Positions 1-6,905 of a stretch of 8,321 nucleotides of DNA are shown here, piece after piece. The DNA comes from Burkholderiaceae bacterium (GTDB lineage Bacteria; Pseudomonadota; Gammaproteobacteria; Burkholderiales; Burkholderiaceae): NCBI GenBank assembly GCA_017998575.1, contig JAGOCV010000173.1:1-8321 (forward strand). Reading direction: 5' to 3'. A program made the translations under genes and the position numbers. The notes below the pieces were generated by a model. That model ran no database searches. It saw nothing but the letters and a program-made list of their open reading frames with translations, and was not told the DNA's origin. Position 1 is the stretch's first letter; every line of letters starts with the position of its first letter.

Positions 1-74
1 GTGTTGTTCATCCAGGCCAGCGTCTGCATCACGCGCGCGCGCGTGATGCAGACGCTGGCCTGGATGAACAACAC
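1..74. repeat. Perfect 74-bp palindrome at the window edge (2 x 37 bp, no loop)
   Basis: Bases 1-37 are the exact reverse complement of bases 38-74, with the axis between 37 and 38 inside a run of alternating CG. The right arm is ordinary GST coding sequence; the left arm is its mirror. A mismatch-free inverted repeat with no spacer, one arm of which is conserved coding sequence, at the very end of the supplied sequence, is typical of a contig end created by fold-back of a read or k-mer path, though a real inversion junction cannot be excluded. Confidence 0.95.
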
Positions 75-435
75 CATGCATTCCACGTTCACGCACGTGT
101 TCATGCCGCAGAAATTCAGCGACGACGAATCGATCCACCCCGAGCTCAAGCGCTACAACACGCAGGCCTTCGCGGGCCAGCTCGACGAGCTCGAAGCCAT
201 GGCAGGCCAGGCCGCAGCGCAGGGGCGCGCCTTTCTCGCCGGCGAGCGGCTGGGGCCGCTCGACGCGTATGCGCTCACCTTGCTGCGCTGGGGCTCGATC
301 GCCGGGCTCGATCCGGCCGCGCGCCCGCAGCTGTGGGCCCATGTGCAGAAGGTGGCGCAACAGCCGCCCGTGGTGCGCGCGATGGAGCGCGAGCGCCTGC
401 AGCTGAGCCTGTACAAGCCCGCCGCGGCGGGCTGA
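1..435 (+). CDS. Glutathione S-transferase family protein, C-terminal fragment (5' end missing)
   Basis: This is the all-helical C-terminal domain of a cytosolic glutathione S-transferase; such enzymes conjugate glutathione to electrophilic compounds in the cytoplasm. The thioredoxin-like N-terminal domain that binds glutathione is absent, so the gene enters from outside the window. Family signs are the helix beginning RVMQTLAWMNN, the segment THVFMPQKF, and the late motif FLAGERLGPLDAYALTLLRW, which resembles the E. coli GstA region around its TIADAY motif. The usual Ser/Thr of the N-capping box is replaced here by Gly (G-P-L-D), while the Asp is kept. Only codons from about base 37 onward look like genuine GST; the first 12 are the reverse complement of bases 38-74 and probably artefactual, so the GTG at base 1 should not be taken as a start. 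The gene ends 18 bp from the convergent kinase gene. The GST family call is firm; substrate is unknown. Confidence 0.8.
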   Translation: MLFIQASVCITRARVMQTLAWMNNTMHSTFTHVFMPQKFSDDESIHPELKRYNTQAFAGQLDELEAMAGQAAAQGRAFLAGERLGPLDAYALTLLRWGSIAGLDPAARPQLWAHVQKVAQQPPVVRAMERERLQLSLYKPAAAG

Positions 436-453
436 CGCGGCTGCGCCTGCAGT

Positions 454-1935
454 TCAGGAGAAGCCGGCCGAACCTGCGTCGGCACGCCGGCTGCGCGCCG
501 TGTCCTGCGCGAACCGTACCGTGAAACGCGCGCCCGGCGGCATCTGGCCGGGCCGCGTGTCTTCCACCGACACCTGGGCGCCATGCTGCTGCGCGATCTC
601 CCGCACGATGGGCAGCCCCAGGCCCGAGCCGTCGGCCTCGGTGCCAAGGGCCCGGTAGAACGGCTGGAACACCAGCTCGCGCTCGTGCTCGGGGATGCCG
701 GGACCCGAGTCTTCCACCTGCACCATCGCCACGTGGCCGAACGGATCGGCCAGCACGCGCACGGTGATCACGCCCGGGCGCTCGCGCGTGGAGGGCGTGT
801 ACGCGATGGCGTTGTCCAGCAGGTTGCGCAGCAACTCGGCCAGCAGCGTGGCGTTGCCCTGGATCTCGACGCCGGGGCTGCCGGGCTCGGCGCCGTCGTA
901 GCCGATGTCGATGCCTTTTTCCAGCGCGCGCGGCACGCAGGCGTGGACCACGTCGAGCGTGAGGCGCGCCAGGTCGCAGGGCTGGCGCACCAGGCCGACG
1001 CCGCTGTTCTCGGCGCGCGCCAGCGCCAGCAGCTGATTGACCGTGTGCGTGGCGCGCACACTGGCACGGCCGATCTGCTTGAGCGACTGCTTGAGTTCTT
1101 CGGCGCTCGATCCTTCGCGCTGGGCCAGGTCGGCCTGCATGCGCAGGCCCGCCAGGGGTGTCTTGAGCTGGTGCGCCGCGTCGGCCAGGAAGCGCTTTTG
1201 CGTGGCGATGGAATCCTTCAGCCGCGTCAGCAGGCCGTTGACTGACGACACCAGCGGCGCCACCTCCATGGGCACGGCCTTGTCGTCCAGCGGCGAGAGG
1301 TCGTCGGGCCGGCGTGCGCGGATGCGCGCCTCCAGCTGCGACAGCGGCTTGATGCCGCGCACCAGCGCCATCCACACCAGCAGTACGGCCAGCGGAAGGA
1401 TGACGAACTGCGGCAGCATCACGCCCTTGATGATCTCGGTGGCCAGCACCGAGCGCTTGCCGCGCGTTTCGGCCACCTGCACCAGCACCGGTGATGTACC
1501 GGCCAGATCGGCCGCCACCCAGGTGCTGGCCACGCGCACGGCCAGGCCGCGCATCTCGTCATCGCGCAGGTGCACCAGGCCGGGCGCCATGGCGCGCGCC
1601 TCGTCGGGCGGCGCGGGCAGATCTCGCTCGCCCGCGAGGAAGTGGCCGTCGCTGCCCATCACCTGGTAGTAAACCTGGTCGGAATCGTCGGCGCGCAGGA
1701 TCTCGCGCGCCGGCTGCGGCAGGAAGAACTGCACGCGGTTTCCGCTGACCACCACCAGTTGCGCCAGCGTCTGCACGTTGTATTCGAGCGCGCGATCGAA
1801 GGGTCGGTTGGCGATACCCTGCGCCACCAGCCAGGTCAGCGCCAGGCTCACGGGCCACAGCAGCAGCAGCGGCGTGAGCATCCAGTCGAGGATTTCTCCG
1901 AACAGCGAACGCTGCTCTCTCTGAAAAATCTTCAC
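454..1935 (-). CDS. Two-component sensor histidine kinase, TctE-like (2CSK_N-type sensor)
   Basis: This is an inner-membrane sensor kinase of 493 residues that autophosphorylates on histidine and passes the phosphate to the response regulator encoded just upstream. Order of parts: a first membrane segment at about residues 20-40 (LTPLLLLWPVSLALTWL), a periplasmic sensor at about 41-170 resembling the 2CSK_N domain of TctE-like kinases, a second membrane segment at about 172-193, a HAMP-like linker, an H-box with phospho-acceptor His255 (ADAAHQLKTPLAGLR), an N-box (N371, N375), a G1 box DSGPG at 409-413, an F-box FQPFYR at 423-428 and a G2 box GSGLGL at 436-441. All catalytic motifs are intact. 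I chose the GTG at 1935-1933 because GGAG lies 9 nt upstream and the protein begins as the family does; the frame stays open to 2094, but that extension reads through hairpin repeats. TctE relatives sense tricarboxylates, but no transporter gene lies here, so the ligand is unknown. Confidence 0.93.
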   Translation of the reverse strand: MKIFQREQRSLFGEILDWMLTPLLLLWPVSLALTWLVAQGIANRPFDRALEYNVQTLAQLVVVSGNRVQFFLPQPAREILRADDSDQVYYQVMGSDGHFLAGERDLPAPPDEARAMAPGLVHLRDDEMRGLAVRVASTWVAADLAGTSPVLVQVAETRGKRSVLATEIIKGVMLPQFVILPLAVLLVWMALVRGIKPLSQLEARIRARRPDDLSPLDDKAVPMEVAPLVSSVNGLLTRLKDSIATQKRFLADAAHQLKTPLAGLRMQADLAQREGSSAEELKQSLKQIGRASVRATHTVNQLLALARAENSGVGLVRQPCDLARLTLDVVHACVPRALEKGIDIGYDGAEPGSPGVEIQGNATLLAELLRNLLDNAIAYTPSTRERPGVITVRVLADPFGHVAMVQVEDSGPGIPEHERELVFQPFYRALGTEADGSGLGLPIVREIAQQHGAQVSVEDTRPGQMPPGARFTVRFAQDTARSRRADAGSAGFS

Positions 1936-1944
1936 AAGGGAACG

Positions 1945-1948
1945 CTCC
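1945..1948 (-). promoter_or_regulatory. Ribosome binding site supporting the GTG start of the sensor kinase
   Basis: On the minus strand GGAG is followed by nine bases and then GTGAAGATTTTTCAG. It supports the 493-residue kinase rather than a 546-residue version starting at 2094, whose extra N-terminus would be encoded by palindromic repeats. Confidence 0.5.
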
Positions 1949-1954
1949 GAGCGC

Positions 1955-1992
1955 CCAAGCCAAAGGCTTGGCCGCCCCGGCTCCGCCGGGGC
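1955..1992. repeat. Two tandem short hairpins in the RR/HK spacer
   Basis: CCAAGCC-AAA-GGCTTGG (1955-1971) is a 7-bp perfect stem with a 3-base loop. GCCCCGGC-TCC-GCCGGGGC (1974-1992) is an 8-bp perfect stem with a 3-base loop. They lie immediately upstream of the kinase ribosome binding site in the transcript. No T-run follows on either strand, so they do not look like intrinsic terminators. Confidence 0.75.
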
Positions 1993-1999
1993 CACGCGC

Positions 2000-2039
2000 G
2001 AGCGGCCCCCCCGGGGGGCAGCGACCGACACGCAGTGCG
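2000..2039 (+). repeat. REP-like GC palindromic repeat, copy 1
   Basis: This is a 40-bp unit beginning GAGCGGCCCCCCCGGGGGGC and ending CGACACGCAGTGCG. It differs from the copy at 2063-2102 at three positions. Its core GCCCCC-CCG-GGGGGC (2005-2019) can fold into a 6-bp stem. Units with a C-run/G-run palindrome followed by CAGCGA...ACACGCAGTG are, as I recall, dispersed in Comamonadaceae chromosomes; I could not check this. Confidence 0.75.
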
Positions 2040-2062
2040 GGCGCGTCGGGGCACCCGTCCAC

Positions 2063-2102
2063 GAGCGGCCCCCTCGGGGGGCAGCGACCCACACGCAGTG
2101 GG
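2063..2102 (+). repeat. REP-like GC palindromic repeat, copy 2
   Basis: This second copy of the 40-bp unit begins 63 bp after the first and matches it at 37 of 40 positions. The core GCCCCC-TCG-GGGGGC (2068-2082) is a 6-bp stem with a 3-base loop. The distal part, CCCACACGC, pairs with downstream sequence to form a separate hairpin. Confidence 0.8.
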
Positions 2103-2114
2103 TAAGCGTGTGGG
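2088..2114 (-). repeat. 9-bp perfect stem-loop just after the response-regulator stop codon
   Basis: CCCACACGC (2088-2096) and GCGTGTGGG (2106-2114) are exact reverse complements around a 9-base loop. In the mRNA the hairpin begins eight bases after the response-regulator stop and is followed by the CCCCC/GGGGG hairpin of repeat copy 2. With no T-run it is not a classical intrinsic terminator. It may protect the upstream message 3' end or reduce read-through into the kinase gene. Confidence 0.6.
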
Positions 2115-2121
2115 CTCCATG

Positions 2122-2796
<675 letters not shown>

Positions 2797-2840
2797 GTCG
2801 TCTCCTGTGCCCCGGCTGGGTCTTCATGTGGTCGTTGCCC

Positions 2841-2846
2841 ATTCTA
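2841..2846 (-). promoter_or_regulatory. Possible -10 element for the response-regulator/kinase unit
   Basis: On the minus strand TAGAAT matches five of six positions of TATAAT and would start transcription near 2834, giving a leader of about 38 bases before the ATG at 2796. No good -35 hexamer lies at 16-18 bp, so this may be an activator-dependent promoter or a chance match. Confidence 0.3.
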
Positions 2847-2890
2847 AGAACGTCGTGGTGCAACCGAGGACGCGGTTTTCGCTGACATGG

Positions 2891-2904
2891 CGCCGCCGGC
2901 GGCG
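2891..2904. repeat. 14-bp perfect palindrome upstream of the lipid-kinase gene
   Basis: CGCCGCCGGCGGCG is its own reverse complement. It ends 22 bases before the lipid-kinase ATG, in the 130-bp divergent gap shared with the response regulator. It could be an operator or an RNA hairpin in the leader, but GC-only palindromes arise easily at this base composition. Confidence 0.5.
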
Positions 2905-2926
2905 TGCCGATACTCGGCTGCGCACC

Positions 2927-3880
2927 ATGACCCCACCCCCGCTGGCGCCCCACCCGCCCCTGTTCATCGTCTTCAACCCTGGTTCGGGCCGCCACGAAGG
3001 CGATCCGACGCGCGAGCGCGTGGATGCGGCGTGCGCGGCTGCAGGCCGCCGCTGCGAGTGGTTCGAGATCGGGCGCGGGCGGCCCGTGGCGCAGGTGGCG
3101 CACCAGGCCGTGCGGGCGGCGTTGCAGGCGCGGGGCATCGCGGTGGCCGTGGGTGGCGACGGCACCCTCAGTGCCGTGGCCCAGGCCGCGTTGCCGGCGG
3201 GTTGCGCTTTCGGCGTGCTGCCGCAGGGCACCTTCAACTATTTCGGCCGCGACCACGGCGTTCCGCAGGAACTGGACGAGGCCGTGGCCGCGCTGCTGGC
3301 GGGCCACCTGGAGCCGGTGCAGGCCGGCCAGGTGAACGACCGTGTGTTCATCGTCAACGCCAGCCTGGGCCTTTACGCGCGCGTACTGGCCGACCGCGAG
3401 GTCGCCAAGCAGCGCTTCGGCCGCAGCCGCCGGGTGGCGGCGTTCTCGGCCGTGGCCACCCTGCTGCGGGGCGTGCGCAACTGGCGCCTGCGCCTGCGCG
3501 CCGGGGGCCAGGCACACGACGTGACCACGCCCACGCTGTTCGTGGGCAACAACGCCCTGCAGTTCGAGCAGGTCGGGCTGGCCGAGGCCGACGATGTGGA
3601 GCGCGGTGCGCTGGCCGTCGTGGCCTTGCAGCCCGTGGGCCGTGCGGCCATGTTCGGCATGCTGCTGCGCGCGGCGCTGGGGCGCCTGGACGACGATCCC
3701 CACGTGCACAGTTTCGCCACCGCCGCGCTGGAGGTGAGCAACGGCGCCCAGGCCCGCCGCGTGCGCGTGGCCACCGACGGCGAACTCACCTGGATGACGA
3801 TGCCGCTGCGCTTTCGCGTCGCGCCGCAGCCGCTGTGGCTGGTCAAGCCACCGCCGGCACTGGAGGCCGAGCGCGCATGA
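2927..3880 (+). CDS. Diacylglycerol kinase catalytic-domain (DAGK/YegS/LCB5) family protein
   Basis: This is a 317-residue soluble protein of the family that phosphorylates diacylglycerol, sphingoid bases or related lipids with ATP. Visible motifs are the N-terminal nucleotide-binding NPGSG (17-21), the signature GGDGT (76-80), and GVLPQGTFNYFGRDHG (96-111), which matches the family's GTxNxFAR-type motif. The C-terminal beta-rich domain carries the DGE motif (284-286) that usually gives catalytic Asp/Glu. No signal peptide or membrane segment is seen. The ATG at 2927 fits the family start (LFIVFNPGSG soon after); the frame is open further upstream, but that part overlaps the divergent promoter region and the response-regulator gene. 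No clear Shine-Dalgarno precedes it. Its stop overlaps the next gene's ATG by four bases (ATGA), implying translational coupling with the phosphoesterase. Family assignment is firm; the actual lipid substrate is not known. Confidence 0.9.
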   Translation: MTPPPLAPHPPLFIVFNPGSGRHEGDPTRERVDAACAAAGRRCEWFEIGRGRPVAQVAHQAVRAALQARGIAVAVGGDGTLSAVAQAALPAGCAFGVLPQGTFNYFGRDHGVPQELDEAVAALLAGHLEPVQAGQVNDRVFIVNASLGLYARVLADREVAKQRFGRSRRVAAFSAVATLLRGVRNWRLRLRAGGQAHDVTTPTLFVGNNALQFEQVGLAEADDVERGALAVVALQPVGRAAMFGMLLRAALGRLDDDPHVHSFATAALEVSNGAQARRVRVATDGELTWMTMPLRFRVAPQPLWLVKPPPALEAERA

Positions 3881-4731
3881 CGCGGCTGGTGCAGATCTCC
3901 GACCCCCACTTCGGCACCGAGCAGGCGCCGGTGGCCGAGGCACTGGTGCGCTGGGTGCGAGAGCAGGCGCCCGATGCCGTGCTCCTCACGGGTGACGTGA
4001 CGCAGCGCGCCACCACCGCCCAGTTCGATGCCGCCCGGGCCTTTCTCGCCCGGCTCGATGTGCCGCGCGTGCTGGCTATTCCGGGTAACCACGACATTCC
4101 GCTGTTTGACCTGGGCGCGCGGCTGTTCGCCCCGTACCGGCGCTGGACGCACGCGTTCGGCCCCGAACTCGAGCCCGAATGGGATGCGCCGGACATGCTG
4201 GTGCTGGGGCTCAACACCACGCGGGCGTGGCGGCACAAGGATGGCGAGCTCTCGCCCGAGCAGATCGAGCGCGTCGCGCGCCGGCTGCTGCGCGCCGCGC
4301 CGGGGCAACTGCGCATCGTCGCCGTGCACCAGCCCGTGGCAGTGACCCGGCGCGAGGACGAGGCCAACCTGCTGCATGGCCATGAGCGGGCGGTCTCCAT
4401 CTGGCGCCGCGCCGGCGCTGACCTGATCATGGGCGGCCACATCCACCTGCCCTTCGTGCGGCGGCTGCCGGGCTTGCGTCCGGGCAGCCGCGTGGTGTGG
4501 GCCGTGCAGGCGGGTACCGCGCTGTCGTCGCGCGTGCGCGCGGGCACACCCAATTCGGTCAACCTGGTGCGCTCGGCGCCGGTCGCCGGTGGTCGGGCCT
4601 GCGTCGTGGAGCGCTGGGATTTCGACGTGCGCCGGGATGCGTTCATGGAGGTCGATTCGCAGCCGCTGGCGCTGTCGGCCGTGCGCGGGCCGACGGGACG
4701 GCGGCCGGCTCAGCCGACGCCGCCCGCATAA
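3877..4731 (+). CDS. Calcineurin-like metallophosphoesterase (Icc/CpdA-like)
   Basis: This 284-residue protein has the complete metal-site signature of calcineurin-like phosphoesterases: D9-x-H11 (SDPHFG), G39-D40 (LLTGDVT), G70-N71-H72-D73 (IPGNHD), H151 (AVHQPV) and G187-H188-x-H190 (MGGHIH). Such enzymes use a two-metal centre to hydrolyse phosphomono- or phosphodiesters; the nearest named relatives by motif spacing are Icc/CpdA cyclic-nucleotide phosphodiesterases, but the substrate cannot be assigned. It looks cytoplasmic, with no signal peptide. The last 20 residues are Pro/Arg-rich and low in conservation. The start ATG lies inside the ATGA overlap with the lipid-kinase gene, so the two are almost certainly co-translated and may work on the same pathway, for instance phosphorylation and dephosphorylation of a lipid intermediate (inference). 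Its 3' end overlaps the convergent marR-family gene by 22 bp. Confidence 0.92.
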   Translation: MTRLVQISDPHFGTEQAPVAEALVRWVREQAPDAVLLTGDVTQRATTAQFDAARAFLARLDVPRVLAIPGNHDIPLFDLGARLFAPYRRWTHAFGPELEPEWDAPDMLVLGLNTTRAWRHKDGELSPEQIERVARRLLRAAPGQLRIVAVHQPVAVTRREDEANLLHGHERAVSIWRRAGADLIMGGHIHLPFVRRLPGLRPGSRVVWAVQAGTALSSRVRAGTPNSVNLVRSAPVAGGRACVVERWDFDVRRDAFMEVDSQPLALSAVRGPTGRRPAQPTPPA

Positions 4732-5201
4732 GCCTCCAGGCCGATCGAGACCACGGCCGCCACCTCGTCGCCCACCTCGGCGCGGAACTCGGCTTCCGCC
4801 TGTGCCACAGCCGATTCGAACGCGCGCAGCCAGGCCCGGCCCGTTTCAGTGAAGACGATGCGGCGCGCGCGCGCATCGTGCGCGTCGGACGCGCGCCTCA
4901 CCAGATCCCAGGCCTCGCATTGGTCTACCAGTTGCGCCATGGATTGCTTGCTCATCCCCGCGAACTCGGCCAGCTCGGTCAGCCGTGCACCCCCCAGCGG
5001 CAGGTGGCGCGTGATGTGGATGTGGGCAGCACTGACCTGATCGCGCGCCGCCAGATTGGACAAGGCCAGCGGCACGTGAACGTCATGCGCCATCAGGTGG
5101 CGCACGCGGTCGTCGAAGCGCCGCATGGCATGGCCAAGCAGCCGGCCCAGATGGGTCTGCCGCCAGTCGTCGGCGTGAATGGAAAGCGAGCTGTCGGTCA
5201 T
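4710..5201 (-). CDS. MarR-family transcriptional regulator
   Basis: This 163-residue winged-helix protein belongs to the MarR family, whose members bind as dimers to palindromic operators and often respond to small phenolic or oxidative ligands. The DNA-binding part is at about residues 55-125: helices with RLTELAEFAGMSKQSMAQLVDQCE (73-96), containing the recognition helix, then the wing VRRASDAHDARARRIVFTETG (101-121). Flanking helices (16-40 and 122-158) form the expected dimerisation region. I chose the ATG at 5201; a TTG at 5228 in the same frame would add nine residues but lies within the probable operator. Neither start has a strong Shine-Dalgarno. The gene is divergent from recA across 142 bp and convergent with the phosphoesterase, overlapping its last 22 bp. 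No obvious target besides itself is visible. No cysteine-based redox switch is evident; there is one Cys (95). Confidence 0.9.
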   Translation of the reverse strand: MTDSSLSIHADDWRQTHLGRLLGHAMRRFDDRVRHLMAHDVHVPLALSNLAARDQVSAAHIHITRHLPLGGARLTELAEFAGMSKQSMAQLVDQCEAWDLVRRASDAHDARARRIVFTETGRAWLRAFESAVAQAEAEFRAEVGDEVAAVVSIGLEAYAGGVG

Positions 5202-5219
5202 TGCCAAATGGTAAGGCAA
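5201..5219. promoter_or_regulatory. Candidate operator of the MarR-family regulator (TTGCC-N9-GGCAA)
   Basis: TTGCCAAATGGTAAGGCAA has 5-bp perfect inverted arms around nine bases and touches the first base of the regulator's ATG. MarR proteins commonly repress themselves from such palindromes near their own start. Its location between the predicted marR promoter and start codon fits autorepression. This is a pattern-based inference. Confidence 0.4.
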
Positions 5220-5236
5220 ACTGACCAAAAAATGGG

Positions 5237-5265
5237 TTTACGGCAATCTATCGGGCCTCTACAGT
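5237..5265 (+). promoter_or_regulatory. Candidate promoter of recA
   Basis: TTTACG (5237-5242) and TACAGT (5260-5265) are each four of six to sigma-70 hexamers and are separated by exactly 17 bp. The start would be near 5272, with the LexA box about 12 bases downstream. The match is modest and the true promoter may lie closer to the LexA box. Confidence 0.3.
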
Positions 5266-5274
5266 ACTGGTCAA
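5245..5274 (-). promoter_or_regulatory. Candidate promoter of the MarR-family gene
   Basis: On the minus strand TTGACC (5274-5269, five of six to the -35 consensus) is followed by an 18-bp spacer and TAGATT (5250-5245, four of six to the -10 consensus). Transcription would begin near 5238, about 37 bases before the ATG, and would run through the TTGCC/GGCAA palindrome. Confidence 0.35.
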
Positions 5275-5283
5275 GTATCCAGT

Positions 5284-5299
5284 CTGTATTTCGAAACAG
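5284..5299 (+). promoter_or_regulatory. LexA (SOS) box upstream of recA
   Basis: CTGTATTTCGAAACAG matches the CTGT-N8-ACAG form of the LexA operator used in gamma- and betaproteobacteria, with both half-sites perfect. It lies 44 bases upstream of the recA ATG, the expected place for LexA to repress recA until DNA damage activates LexA self-cleavage. Confidence 0.85.
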
Positions 5300-5343
5300 T
5301 GACTCGCGAAAAACCTAACCGATTGATTTCCAAGGAGAAATTC

Positions 5344-6402
<1,059 letters not shown>

Positions 6403-6406
6403 GCCC

Positions 6407-6865
6407 GTGGCGACGACGCGGCCCGCGCTCTCGCTCAAGGGCCGTGCGCTGCGCTATCTGGCGGGCCGCGAGCATTCCAGGCTCGAGCTCGAACGCAAGC
6501 TCGCTGCCCATGAGGAAGAGCCCGGCCAGCTGGCCCGCGTGCTCGACGAACTCACGGCCAAGGGCTTCATCGACGCCCGCCGCGTGGCCGAATCGCTGGC
6601 CTGGCGGCGCGGCGCGCGTCTCGGCACGGCGCGCGTGCGGCAGGAAATGCTGGCCAAAGGGCTGGAGCCCGAGGCCATGGCCGAAGCGCTGCAGGCGCTC
6701 AAGGCCAGCGAGCCGGCCCGCGCGCGCGAGGTGTGGAAGCGCAAATTCGGCGAACCTCCGGCGGATGCGATAGCCCGCGCCCGGCAGATGCGCTTCCTCG
6801 CCGCGCGGGGCTTCGCGCCCGAGGTGATCCGCCGCGTGGTGCGCGGCGGCGATGACGACGAGTGA
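6407..6865 (+). CDS. recX: Regulatory protein RecX
   Basis: RecX binds RecA filaments and limits RecA's recombinase and co-protease activities. This 152-residue protein has the family's helical-repeat pattern: ALRYLAGREHSRLELERKL (14-32), VLDELTAKGFIDARRVAESL (45-64), then RLGTARVRQEMLAKGLEPE (71-89) and a final repeat FLAARGFAPEVIRRVV (130-145). The only start that preserves the family N-terminus is GTG at 6407, four bases after the recA stop. There is no good ribosome site of its own (only GAG eight bases upstream, at the recA stop), so it probably depends on translational coupling to recA and is made at lower level. The acidic end GGDDDE is short. It is convergent with argC across a 40-bp gap. 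Confidence 0.95.
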   Translation: MATTRPALSLKGRALRYLAGREHSRLELERKLAAHEEEPGQLARVLDELTAKGFIDARRVAESLAWRRGARLGTARVRQEMLAKGLEPEAMAEALQALKASEPARAREVWKRKFGEPPADAIARARQMRFLAARGFAPEVIRRVVRGGDDDE

Positions 6866-6873
6866 GGGGGCGT

Positions 6874-6899
6874 CTCAGGCGAAGTGCGCGAAGCCTGGG
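6874..6899. terminator. Weak hairpin between convergent recX and argC
   Basis: CTCAGGC (6874-6880) and GCCTGGG (6893-6899) can pair over seven positions with one G-T wobble around a 12-base loop. It sits in the 40-bp gap between two convergent stop codons, where a bidirectional terminator is expected. No T-run follows on either strand, so an intrinsic terminator is only possible. Confidence 0.3.
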
Positions 6900-6905
6900 G
6901 GTGAG

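Noticed and set aside
275..1375. Long alternative frames over the sensor-kinase gene on both strands
   Set aside because: The kinase frame carries all H, N, G1, F and G2 boxes; the other frames are Arg/Ala-rich shadows.
2000..2102. Possible CRISPR array from two repeats at regular spacing
   Set aside because: Only two degenerate copies with a 23-bp gap, strongly palindromic and GC-only core, and no cas genes; better explained as REP-like intergenic repeats.
2068..2114. Intrinsic terminator after the response regulator
   Set aside because: The stems are strong, but no T-run follows on either strand, so I listed them as hairpins only.
2882..2914. Promoter for the lipid-kinase gene built from CTGACA and GATACT
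   Set aside because: The hexamers are fair matches, but the 21-bp spacer is too long for a normal sigma-70 promoter.
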